Source: Bursaphelenchus xylophilus
Taxonomy: Eukaryota > Nematoda > Chromadorea > Rhabditida > Aphelenchoididae
Direction of reading: 5' to 3'
Assembly: GCA_904066235.2 (NCBI GenBank)
Contig: CAJFCV020000005.1
Location: 9,729,501 to 9,793,500, forward strand
DNA: 64,000 bases
Both the position numbers and the translations under genes were made by a program. The notes under the pieces were generated by a model. It was not told the DNA's origin, did not search any database, and saw only the letters and a list, made by a program, of their open reading frames with translations. How positions within the stretch are numbered: the first letter of the stretch is position 1; the number at the start of each line of letters is the position of its first letter. Shown in pieces: positions 48,701 to 57,607 of the stretch.

Positions 48701-48830
48701 CGCAGAGCAAGGAACTTCGCTTATTTACCGCAGTCCAAGCGAAAAGAACGAAGAGATTTTGAAGGATATAAATATCGCTCCGCCAAAAATTGCGGAGGCC
48801 CAACCAGTGCCTGGTGCGTCTTTTAAATAA
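45784..48830 (+). CDS. DEG/ENaC (degenerin) sodium-channel subunit
   Basis: Twelve exons give 530 residues: 45,784-46,002, 46,169-46,264, 46,328-46,459, 46,498-46,574, 46,613-46,796, 47,022-47,183, 47,296-47,428, 47,472-47,556, 47,627-47,684, 48,195-48,335, 48,379-48,552 and 48,699-48,830. The topology is classic: a short cytosolic N-terminus with the HG gating motif (TSIHG, residues 22-26), TM1 at about 34-60, a large cysteine-rich ectodomain (SKQAFPVVTICNG after TM1; ACLRSC...KICGCYDPQYNYP; ECNCPFGC; SQAKWP), and TM2 at about 442-468 with the selectivity-filter signature GLWLGMSVLSLFE (G446-x-S448). Such subunits form trimeric, amiloride-sensitive sodium channels in sensory, neural or epithelial membranes. 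Introns are short except intron 9, which holds a decayed MITE (47,905-48,110). The first ATG has an open frame above it back to 45,697, so an earlier exon cannot be excluded. Confidence 0.93.
47905..48110 (+). mobile_element. Decayed MITE in the DEG/ENaC gene, intron 9
   Basis: Interior pieces of the 449-bp family are clear ('ttttgcgtactctctcggccgcaaa' in part, 'gttgaatatctcggctgcccc', 'gcaaagcatgagctaaaattt'). The ends are eroded. Confidence 0.55.
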
Positions 48831-48841
48831 CCGCTAATGTC

Positions 48842-48847
48842 AATAAA
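48842..48847 (+). terminator. Poly(A) signal of the DEG/ENaC gene
   Basis: AATAAA 12 nt past the stop codon. The convergent gene on the other strand ends about 95 nt further on. Confidence 0.75.
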
Positions 48848-48941
48848 AATAATTACATTGGCATTTGAACCTTGCCTTCCAAATACAATAAATCAATCAA
48901 AACGTCCAAATATCCTCATTAAAATTTGTATATTTTCCAAT

Positions 48942-48947
48942 TTTATT
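48942..48947 (-). terminator. Poly(A) signal overlapping a stop codon
   Basis: The minus strand reads GAATAAAA: the TAA stop (48,945-48,943) lies within AATAAA. No other AATAAA is seen nearby, so the 3' UTR should be very short. Confidence 0.6.
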
Positions 48948-49776
48948 CAATAAATGGGAGTTTAAAGACAATATGCTCTCGGAAATCGGGTGGGACGAGG
49001 AAAGGCTGTCGCCAACATGTTTCGGCGTTCCGGTTGGGAGGTTCGCTGCCCAGCCAAAAGTAGACCAGTATCACTTTCGACGAATAATTGGCCTTGGAGA
49101 TGAATCTGGCCAAGGTTCCGGGGCGCACTCGCTTCTCTTCCACTTGATAGGGCTTGGTGGAAATGGTGACGTGGAACTGGAAAAGTGGGATTGAAATCGC
49201 AGGAGAATTTTTTCAGAGACTTTGCTCAAAGTTTTAATCAAATTCACAAAGGGAACACCACTTTTCTCTTCCCAAAATTCAATGTTTCGCTTACAGAACT
49301 ACTCCGTTTCGGCGGGAGAATGAACAAATGTGGATGAAATTGGATTCTCTTCGACCTTCCACCCAATCTCCCGCTCAGCCAGTTCACGGGATGCTCGTTG
49401 TGTATTCGAATACATAATTTCCCGTTCAGCTCGGTGAAAAGTTCGATTCGTATAAACGTATCATCGACGGCCGTGTTTAGCGAGGTGGAGGAACTGCTCT
49501 GGATTTTCGACGAAGTGGAGGTCTAAAATACGGATATTTATGCGGGAAAGACCTCAAAAAATTATCTCCAATGACTTGGCCCGTATTTTACCACTTAATC
49601 CACCATAATTTTTGTTTGAATATCAAAAAATTAAGCTGTCTCTCCTAAAAACAAAAAGAAAATAAAAAACATCAACTTACCTGTGATTTCGACTGTAAAT
49701 CTCTTCGACAACTGAGGCATCGGGTAAAGAACCTCATCCCGAACACGCGAACGGCCCATTCGGGGAGGTCGAGCAT
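48943..49776 (-). CDS. Small protein, possibly MSP/PapD-like
   Basis: Three exons (49,776-49,681, 49,522-49,295 and 49,176-48,943; all phase 0) encode 185 residues. There is no clear signal peptide or membrane segment. After a Ser/Thr-rich linker (about 33-50) comes a predicted beta-rich stretch: DTFIRIELFTELNGKLCIRI, HNEHPVNWLSGRLGG, then HLFILPPKRSSSFHVTIS and SKVILVYFWLGSEPPN. The pattern of strands around FxLPPKxSSxxxVxI recalls a major-sperm-protein (PapD-like) fold, but this is weak and I would not name it on that basis. The start has a GC-rich context (ggtggcgcgATG). The stop TAA lies inside the only nearby AATAAA. It sits 378 bp downstream of the ankyrin gene on the same strand. Confidence 0.72.
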
Positions 49777-50153
49777 CGCGCCACCGGTCGGTAAAAGTAA
49801 AATTGAAAATGAAACAAAGATTTTTCCAAAAATGACAAAAAAATCAATAAAAATTTACTCCTCCAAAACAGTATCACAACTCGTAGCAATCAATAACATA
49901 CCACAACATACCGTACATAATATAGATTGAGATACAAACGCTCAATGTACAACCAGAAAACCATGACTATTCGCTATGAAAAAAATATAGGTATAAAAAA
50001 GACCATGGATAATATAATCAGCCAATAAACAGAAACCAACGGATATAAGATTTTAGACTACGACAAACACTAGCTATGAAGATTGGATAATTTTGCGACA
50101 TTCCGCAATTTTTAGAAAAATCAATAATTTTTGTGACATTTCGTCAAAACTCG

Positions 50154-52303
50154 CTATGGATCAGAAAACGCTGAGAAATCTGAATTTTCAAGCGACGATA
50201 AGGACGAAAAAGTGTAAATGGACCTCAATTCCGATGAATTGAACTCAGGCCGAGAAATTTTGGAGTCCGACGGCATCTTCTCGATTCTTGTGTTTTTGAA
50301 CCGCTCAGTAACACTTTCCTGTATGCGGTGCGAGGGGAATGTCGAGGAATCCTCATGCTGAAAGCAGAACAATCAAATCGAAACAATCGGAGAAATATTT
50401 GGGATAGAATCTAACAACTTTTTATATTGTACTAGGTATCAAATAAAAAAGTACCTCTTTTTGCTCTGTTTCATCGAGTTTGTCCAGATCGATTGACGGC
50501 AATTGAATTATTACGTTCTTCTGGAAATAGGTATACCGATTACTTCGAAAAAACTTATATCCAAAATTATCTCCAATAGATCTAAAAACAAAATCCAAAA
50601 AAATAACCAGAATCATACCTGAACTTCAACAAAACAGTCCTTCTCCTCAGGCTCAGCCGGATTTTCTTTATTCAATTCAGAGCGTATTTTGTCTAATTCG
50701 TAGCGAAGGCGTTCGTTTTCATGACGCATTTTCATCATTGTCTTGGCCATTTCTTCACGTGTTCTACTTGAATATGCCCTCTTTAGGAATTTAACTGGCT
50801 CCTGAAGAAAAATTAAAATAAATATTCGGAGAAATTACAAGAAACCCAAAAATTTCTGACCCGAGGTCATGCATAATATCGGAAATCGCCAAGAACTGCA
50901 TGTATGCAGTTTACGACAAAAAAACTCGCTGATAACCAGGTTCACAAAGGGCTATCCCTGTTCCCTAAACTCAAAACAACAAAAAATCAAAATACTTACA
51001 GCCAAGGACAAGTTTTTTCTCACATCAATCTTCTTGACTTCGGTCTTCTTTTTCTTCGGATTGAAACATCTCCCTTGTATGTCGGGTGTCTGTAGCCGTT
51101 TGTGGATCTCAATTACCATTGCTTTACACACTCCTCGTCCTTCTCCAATCGTCCGAAAGCACTCGTACGGATCAATGAATAATCTCAAGACATTTATGCT
51201 TTTATACCGACAAGCAATGTGGGCAGCTGTGTGAAAATGGGAATCCAGACGCGTGGCAGCTTTGATAAAGTCTTCCGGATCGAATAGGACATAAAGAGCT
51301 CGGAGAATCATCTAAAAAAAGTGAGAAGAATGTATTGCGCATGAGCTCAGACGTTCATCGAAAATGACGCAAATCAAAACGTACCCCGGCAATTTCAGCG
51401 TCCCTATGCATCGCGGAATAATGCAGAGGTGTCCTTCCATCTATTGCGGGGTCGTCCAATAAACGCTTTGCTGAAATCAAAGGAAAATAACTTGGTTTCT
51501 TCAGATGGGTCAAGTATAACATCAAAAGTGCGTGATTTCAGACCGATGAAATCCTTTGTTGAAATCTAAAAACAAAACACAACACAAAGCACTCACCAAT
51601 CTCCAAATTGCCCTTCTCCAACTTCATATCTCCCAATTTATTTCTGGCCAGACCCTTCAAAAGTTTCAACAAATATTTCATACATTGTGGCGACTGAAAT
51701 CTGGCCCCATAATGGAAAACTGTGTTTAGCATGGAGTCATACACGTTGATCTCAGCTCGGTTCCTGAAAATATCAAATAATTATACCGTCTACACAAGAA
51801 GAATTTGCATCTGATCAACCAAGGATAACATAATTTCTGGAAAACTTGCTGCAAAAACTTACTCAACCAAGAACTTGACGACATTTAATCGCTCATGTCG
51901 GACGGCATAGTGCAAGAGAGACTGATTATCATTTGATTTCCAATTTACCATGTTCCTTCCGTGGAGCTTGATCATCTCGTCCAAAATTGTAACATCTCCT
52001 TCCGAAGCGGCTGTAACGGCTTTTAGAAAGTCCTGAAATCAATCTAATGTGTTAAACATCCAGCAAAAAGATGGTTCCCCTTGATTCCGAGGGAAATTTT
52101 ATATTATCCATGAGGCCAAACCTCGAGTTTCTCCAAACAAATCCCAAATATACCTAAATTTCAAACATAAAAAATAAAATACTTACCGACTGTTCACACT
52201 GACCTGGATACGAGATGGCTGTATTTTCTTGGATGGGAAATATAGGTCTGCTTTCCCTCATGGTGTCCTTTCGATAAAAGCACGGCAAAAATTTTATTTT
52301 CAT
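50154..52303 (-). CDS. Ankyrin-repeat protein with coiled coil and Ser-rich tail
   Basis: Eight exons give 434 residues: 52,303-52,187, 52,032-51,863, 51,763-51,597, 51,470-51,385, 51,311-51,000, 50,801-50,619, 50,520-50,455 and 50,357-50,154. Ankyrin repeats lie between about 40 and 240: NQSLLHYAVRHERLNVVKFL, NTVFHYGARFQSPQCMKYLL, DGRTPLHYSAMHRDAEIAGM and FHTAAHIACRYKSINVLRLF. A lysine-rich patch (NPKKKKTEVKK, about 265) precedes a coiled coil (MKMRHENERLRYELDKIRSE, about 312-332) and a Ser-rich acidic tail. Ankyrin repeats mediate protein binding; the partner is unknown. The start was chosen because a TTCTTCCAG acceptor ends 3 nt before it, as expected for spliced-leader addition. Alternative minus-strand frames at 52.2-52.5 kb are shadows of this exon and its upstream sequence. 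Confidence 0.85.
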
Positions 52304-52315
52304 CGTCTGGAAGAA
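52304..52315 (-). promoter_or_regulatory. Probable spliced-leader acceptor, ankyrin gene
   Basis: The minus strand reads TTCTTCCAG|ACG directly before the ATG at 52,303. A 3' splice site with no upstream exon this close to the start suggests trans-splicing. Confidence 0.5.
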
Positions 52316-52691
52316 TATATACGTGGAGAAATGCAGTTGATAAAGCTACAATAATATTCGCTAGGCTTTGCGAATGTCCGGTCAATGTGTATTGCAATAT
52401 TGCGCAAAACTGCAAAAATTTTACTTGGTGCATTATGCCAAAAGTTGCCTGAACTCTCAGACGGTCTCATTGCTTTCACAATACCGTAGTTACCGCGCAT
52501 ACATTTCAGAGACATACGAAAGGAGTTCGGTATTTTTTCCATTGTTTTTTTTTCTCTGTTATCACATTGTAGGGTTATCGAGTAGAAATGATTCTAGCAT
52601 TCTATGAGCAGAATTTAATCGGACGAAAATGTCCTTTATGTTTATTCCGTTTTTGATTTAAAAAAATAAGGTTTTATATTCGTCTCGACAT

Positions 52692-53433
52692 TTATTCTGA
52701 TTCCAATTTGCTCTTGACCACAAACAGGACGTATTTTGAAGACTCCCCGCCTTCCAATACTAGTTCTTTGGCATCGAAGTTGTAATCAATGTACTGCACT
52801 ACAGGTGGTCCTGAATTCCTTTGGAAGAGAGTTCCGAAGACAGTATCTCCTTCACGTTCAATATCCTTGGCAAGAACAAGAGTGGCATCGCCAATGGTCA
52901 TTTTCTCGTCTGATTCTTTGAGGTTTTCGTAACGGCGAAGGTTGTATCTGCAACAGGAATCGAAATTTTGTCACGCTTACTCGTTCCCAGGGATATTTAC
53001 CAAAATTCTGAAACGGTCACAAGTCTTGACAATCTTTTGGCGGACGTTGAAAACGGCGCAAAAGGCCAGGTCTTCTCGTTGGTAAGCCTGCCCAAAGTAA
53101 GAATACCCATCATCGTCGCTAAAGTAGGGTGTTATAATGCATAGCCATTTTTCTCAACTCACAGGTAAGCAGGGAAATTTCTGATACGTTGTCCGCCGGA
53201 CTGAGGTTGCCGCGCAAATTGTACCGGTTCGTAGTTCGTGAACATTAGCTTCCCATCATGGACGGTTCCGAAGGTTTCCTCTGTTATCTGGAAAGCAATA
53301 AATTTCATTGCCGAGGAAATATCTATTCAACGGCATTGTTATTTTCAATTCACAGACTGGATTTCTCTAGAATTCCGCTTACCTTTGCAAGAACACCAAC
53401 TCCAATGGACAATAAAACACAGAGAGTCCTCAT
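52692..53433 (-). CDS. Secreted protein, tandem family member 1
   Basis: Four exons (53,433-53,383, 53,287-53,163, 53,118-52,981 and 52,947-52,692) encode 189 residues. A signal peptide (MRTLCVLLSIGVGVLA) precedes the mature chain. Family blocks are ETFGTVHDGKLMFTNYEPV, RIRNFPAYLDDDGYSYFGQA, FCAVFNV...KTCDRFRILVN, PGNEYNLRRYENLK and LFVVKS near the end. The mature protein has exactly two cysteines, likely one disulfide. It is 45% or so identical by eye to member 2 in the central blocks. I do not recognise the family; the alternating hydrophobic pattern suggests a beta-rich fold. It is the last of three same-strand copies. A TATAAATA box lies near 53,480, and a CCACAG acceptor abuts the ATG. 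A second AATAAA lies at 52,641-52,646. Confidence 0.8.
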
Positions 53434-53903
53434 CTGTGGGCTGTTTGATAAAAATAAAATAACTGTCGATTTCAAATATATTTATATCACTTTAGTGGAT
53501 ATGCCATGTGAGTCACATTGTCATTTCTCACTTTCCGTTTGATAATTCCCTTCAAAAGGATGATTGAATCCTTGATGATTCCAACATTCAGCACCAAAGA
53601 AGATACGAGATTTTTTTTCGAATTTTTGAAATTTGAGTGAATCACCAGATGACAATCCTTTATCATCGTTATACGCCTCTAGTTGTTCGAATTGTTAAGT
53701 GGTAATATTGTGGCACTTCAAAAAGCAACAATTTTTTGGAATTTAAATCAGCTTAATTTTTGGTTAACAGGGTGTACTGTACTTTGTGGTGCCCTTGAGA
53801 CCTACAAAAGTCTCCATCGACCCTTTTCAAATTATAAACTACTAAATCGTTGTTGGTCATAGGTTTTTTATACTCGTCCCGGTATTTATTGATATCACAA
53901 TAT

Positions 53904-54557
53904 TTATTTCGCCGTCACCGATTTTACAACCAGAAGAATCCGGTCCCCAGTTGAAGCATCATCCCCGGAATATTGTTCGGCCTGACCGTTATAAGCAACG
54001 TACTGCAGTACTTGTGGTTCTTCCACATAGGTTCCGAAAATCGTATCACCGCTAGCGTTAGGATCTCTGACAAGTACCAAAGCCACTCCTCTGAAGTACA
54101 CCTTTTCATCATCTGGCTTCATGTTATCGGGATTTCGGAGGTTGAACCTAAAAAATTAACAAATTATTCAAAAATTGAGAAGGTTGCGACGAAAATTCTT
54201 ACTCATTCCCGGGGACGTTTACAAGAACGCGGAAACCATCGCAAGTTTCGTATGGCCCGTTCTTTACATTGAAAATTCCACACCATTTTCCCTGCTCCGG
54301 GAAGGCTTGGCCGAAATAGCTGTAGTCTGGCTCATCGCTGAAAACAATGTTAACGTTGTTGAATGCACTTACTAAAAGGCCGGGAATCCAATGATCTTTT
54401 CTCCATTTCTCTGTGGATGTCTGTCAAACTCAGCAGGCTGGTAATTGGTATTTGTCAGCACTCCATCGTGAACAGTGCCAAAATACTCTTCAGTGATATC
54501 AAAACCATGAACATTCAGTGCGGTCAAACACAAACAACCAAGTAAGAGATTATTCAT
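53904..54557 (-). CDS. Secreted protein, tandem family member 2
   Basis: Three exons (54,557-54,373, 54,337-54,203 and 54,147-53,904) encode 187 residues. A signal peptide (MNNLLLGCLCLTALNVHG) is followed by DITEEYFGTVHDGVL, GEKIIGFPAF, YSYFGQAF, WCGIFNV...ETCDGFRVLVN, PGNEFNLRNPDNMK and LLVVKSV. The intron that splits signal peptide from mature chain in members 1 and 3 is absent here; the later introns keep the same positions and phase. Two cysteines sit at the same places as in member 1. The function is unknown; a secreted role is inferred from the signal peptide. The stop codon overlaps an AATAAA (53,903-53,908), with another at 53,885-53,890. A TTTAAATA motif lies near 54,590. Confidence 0.82.
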
Positions 54558-54798
54558 TTTGAATATAAAATCTTCACAACATATGATGAGTATTTAAAGC
54601 AGTGTGAACATTTATTTCGCATAGTGAATCAGATTTTTGAATTATTTTTTTTTGAATTTTGTTTATGGCGTGGCATTTAGTGACGCCTTTGAAATTGAGG
54701 CTATGACTAATGACATAGATCGTCAAGTGTTACAAAAACATGTTTTTGGAATATTCTAACAAGAAAACAAAGATAGTTTTTATTAGTAAATGATGGCT

Positions 54799-55725
54799 TT
54801 ACGCAGATTTCTTTTGCTTCACCACCGACCAGGTTGGATTATCAGTGATGACATTTGATCCTTCTAGTCTAACAGGCTGAAAATTTAGTGGATCCACTGT
54901 GAGTATGTATGAATATGGTCCATCATCTTTCCATCCGCCGAATAGAGAGGTCTCTTGCCCTGGGATTTTGACCAAAACCAATGAAAAGTTATTGTATTCC
55001 ACTCGCTCTTCATCCCGATGCAAATCTCTTGGGTTGATCAAGTAAAATCTAAAAGCATTTTTTATAGTAATGATATATAACAACAGTTATTTTAAAAGGT
55101 CTAGCATAACATAATTCTAATGACAAAAATTCTTACGGATTTCTTGGGTAATTGACCAGAATTCTATAGGGATAATCGTTTCCTCGGATTACCGTAGTCC
55201 CATTAACGTTGAACACTCCGCTGTAACCGCGAGTGTAGTTATAAGCGTAGCCGAAATTAACGGATTTGGCGCCTGTCGCGTCATCCGTGAAGCTGAAAAA
55301 CTGTCTGATATATTTTCTACAAAAAATCTAAATTTTCTGTGCAGAAACAACAAGGAAATGAGAAAAAAATGTTTTTCGTCTGACCGGCTCTGCGCATTCC
55401 ATGACTGTTTTTTCTTTGCTAAAGGTTATTCAAGATTTTTCAAGTACTTGTTGGAATATTTATCTCCAAACGTAATGGTATGTTCTCGGCTACTTACAAC
55501 ATCGCCGGGTAGTACTCCGCAATTTTGCCTTGAACTATTGGCTGGTCTTTGAACGTGGCCAACGGAAATTTTTGCCTCAACCGTTGCCCGTCGCGAATCA
55601 TCTCCCAAAATCTTTCATCAACCTAGAATTGTGAAACAACATATTCTAAAGAAAATCTTTTATCTTACGTATCCAAATACGACGGATACACATGCCAGTA
55701 ATAGAAGCTGCAAAATGTCGGCCAT
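54799..55725 (-). CDS. Secreted protein, tandem family member 3 (divergent)
   Basis: Four exons (55,725-55,669, 55,622-55,498, 55,292-55,137 and 55,048-54,799) encode 195 residues. A signal peptide (MADILQLLLLACVSVVFG) is followed by DERFWEMIRDGQRLRQKFPL, AEYYPAM, VNFGYAYNYTRGYSGVFNVN, YRILVNYPRNPFYLINPRDL and SLVLVKIPGQETSLFG. Exon 2 has the same length (125 nt) and all introns the same phases as in member 1, so common origin is clear although the sequence has drifted. Both cysteines conserved in members 1 and 2 are missing, and the mature chain has none. It is the first copy in transcription order. An AATAAA lies at 54,779-54,784, 15 nt past the stop. Confidence 0.8.
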
Positions 55726-57316
55726 GTTTTGGAAATTCCAAGCGGATCCAAAAGAAAAATTTCAAGACAATATTTTCATTTCATAATTTTGAGAAGAACA
55801 GGCAATAGCAATTACATTTGCATGTATATTTTTGATGGCTTATTAGGCCGGTTATTATTGGAATACAAAAATTTTGATGAGGAGCGTCAAAGTCTCCTTT
55901 CTATTTTTTGTCTAATATTTGACTTAAATCCTTATTCAGATATCTTTACTGTATGAAACCAATCGCTACAGTTTTTGCAATCTCCGTGCCAGAACAATCC
56001 AGCCACATCAATCGTCCGTTTCAACGGGTTGTTCGATCGACGACCTTTGAAGGTCATCAAGCTTTCAATCATCCTTCGAAAACAATAAAATTTGACGTCC
56101 GTTTCGGACGCCAAGAATCCCTTAAACTTATTGTCGGGCGAAGACTGTAAAGTGTGTTCTTAGGAATGCAGTAAACACCTACATTCTCAGACAAATATAT
56201 AAAGAGAAGATAAGGATGAGTTGGAAATGAATCCGGTATTAGACAGAAGCCATTCTTGGAGGCTTATAAGGGAAGGGCTCCAAACATACGCCCTGGCTAT
56301 GCAAATCTATGCGTCGCACTTCGAGCACTTCCCCTGTAACAATTCGACGTTACAATAACATAATCTTCATGAATTTTCTGCTTCGGTAAGGTTGAATACC
56401 ATACGAAATAAATGTAATTCATCATGATGGCAACTAATTTCTATTTTTAGCCAAGTTTATTACAGGACGGATTATTTTGACCCAAGACCAAAACATTTTT
56501 TAATTTGAATACGATTATGAATTGCGGCAGACTTTTATTTTATGTCTTCTCCATCTGGAAATTCTTTATTTACGGCTCTTGACTTGTCACTTTCCCTTTT
56601 CGCTTCTCTCCAGTACAATATATATCTATGAATAGGCGGATGGTATTGTTTCAGCCGCCCGCTTCTTTCGTCGTCAATAAACACTGACCGTCTGGCGCAC
56701 CCATTCCACTCTGTTTTAGCGCTGAAGAGGAAAAAAAAAGTGATTGCGCGGATGTGACCCGTCCGACAACGACCGGTTGCGCGCGCTCTTTTGCTTTTTG
56801 GAGGTGCGACAAGACAACGTTGCAGCGAGCGCAAGGGGGAAGATAGCTGAGGAGGGGCGAGAAGTAAGTTCGAGCCTCTTCCGTTCCCCGAGACGAGGCG
56901 GAATCGGGTGCGTTGTGGGGTGCGTTTCGGGGTTAATTGGGCATGCGCTTGAAGTGGTTTGCGGGAGGGGGCGTCTGCAGATTACTTGAGAGGAGATGCA
57001 AGGACAAGATCGAGGGTTGGGGGCAATTAAACCGAGATTTAATTACCTGAGTATGCAGTCAATGGAATAAGTTGGAGGGTCGAAGTAAACTTTTGTTTTC
57101 CCACAGTGCAATGCGCAGAAATCACTCTCCCGGCTTTACGACCGTACTAGCAATGAAATGAATAGATAATTAATTGACAAAAAAGCGACGAAGCTTCTAA
57201 CACTGAAATTTTAAAGCAGTTCCTGTTAGGAAAATGATCGATAAATGCTACGAAGCGATACTGGCTTTGGAAATCATACCACAAAGCTGCAATGTTATTG
57301 CAATCAAGCACATTGC
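55726..57316. other. Upstream region of the secreted-protein cluster
   Basis: No supported gene is visible. A small eroded MITE with AAGGGAAGGGCTCC and GAGCACTTCCCCTG ends lies at about 56,262-56,338. A GC-richer island covers about 56,560-57,030. A half copy of the 194-bp MITE (CACAGTGCAATGCG ... TACGACCGTACTAG) lies at about 57,100-57,155. Confidence 0.5.
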
Positions 57317-57607
57317 CTATTTGTTATATACTTCTTGATCCCAAAAGAGAACGGCATACAAACAGCCTCGTATCTTCTGGAAAACAACCCTTTTGTCTAA
57401 CAATTGAAGGTACGCGTTGATGTTTTCTTTTACGGTTTCATCAACCGGAAAAGGCCAAGTGGCCTCATAAAAATAAGTGTCTCCCATGTTATGCTGACAT
57501 AAGTATGTCCTCTCCCAACTCGTGCCGTAGTAGACATTTTTGTCGACTCCAACGAACTCTAAATCATAAGTCAAGCCTTTTGATTGCCCACTAGGGAGCA
57601 ATAACTC
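57317..57607 (-). CDS. Orphan terminal exon, unknown protein
   Basis: A TGTTTAG acceptor ends at 57,608, and the following 96 codons are open to TAG at 57,317. The peptide is rich in aromatic residues (GVDKNVYYGTSWERTYLCQH, DTYFYEATWPFPVD, LYAVLFWDQEVYNK) and reads like a real folded protein, but I know no family for it. It does not begin with Met and I find no upstream exon in the next 2 kb on this strand. It may be the last exon of a gene with a long intron, or a gene remnant left by rearrangement. It is on the same strand as the three secreted paralogues but lacks their motifs. Confidence 0.45.
   Translation of the reverse strand, partial: ELLLPSGQSKGLTYDLEFVGVDKNVYYGTSWERTYLCQHNMGDTYFYEATWPFPVDETVKENINAYLQLLDKRVVFQKIRGCLYAVLFWDQEVYNK

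Noticed and set aside
52194..52542. Two 79-80-codon minus-strand frames above the ankyrin gene
   Set aside because: Neither keeps the frame into ankyrin exon 2; the frame starting at 52,303 does and has a splice acceptor before its ATG.
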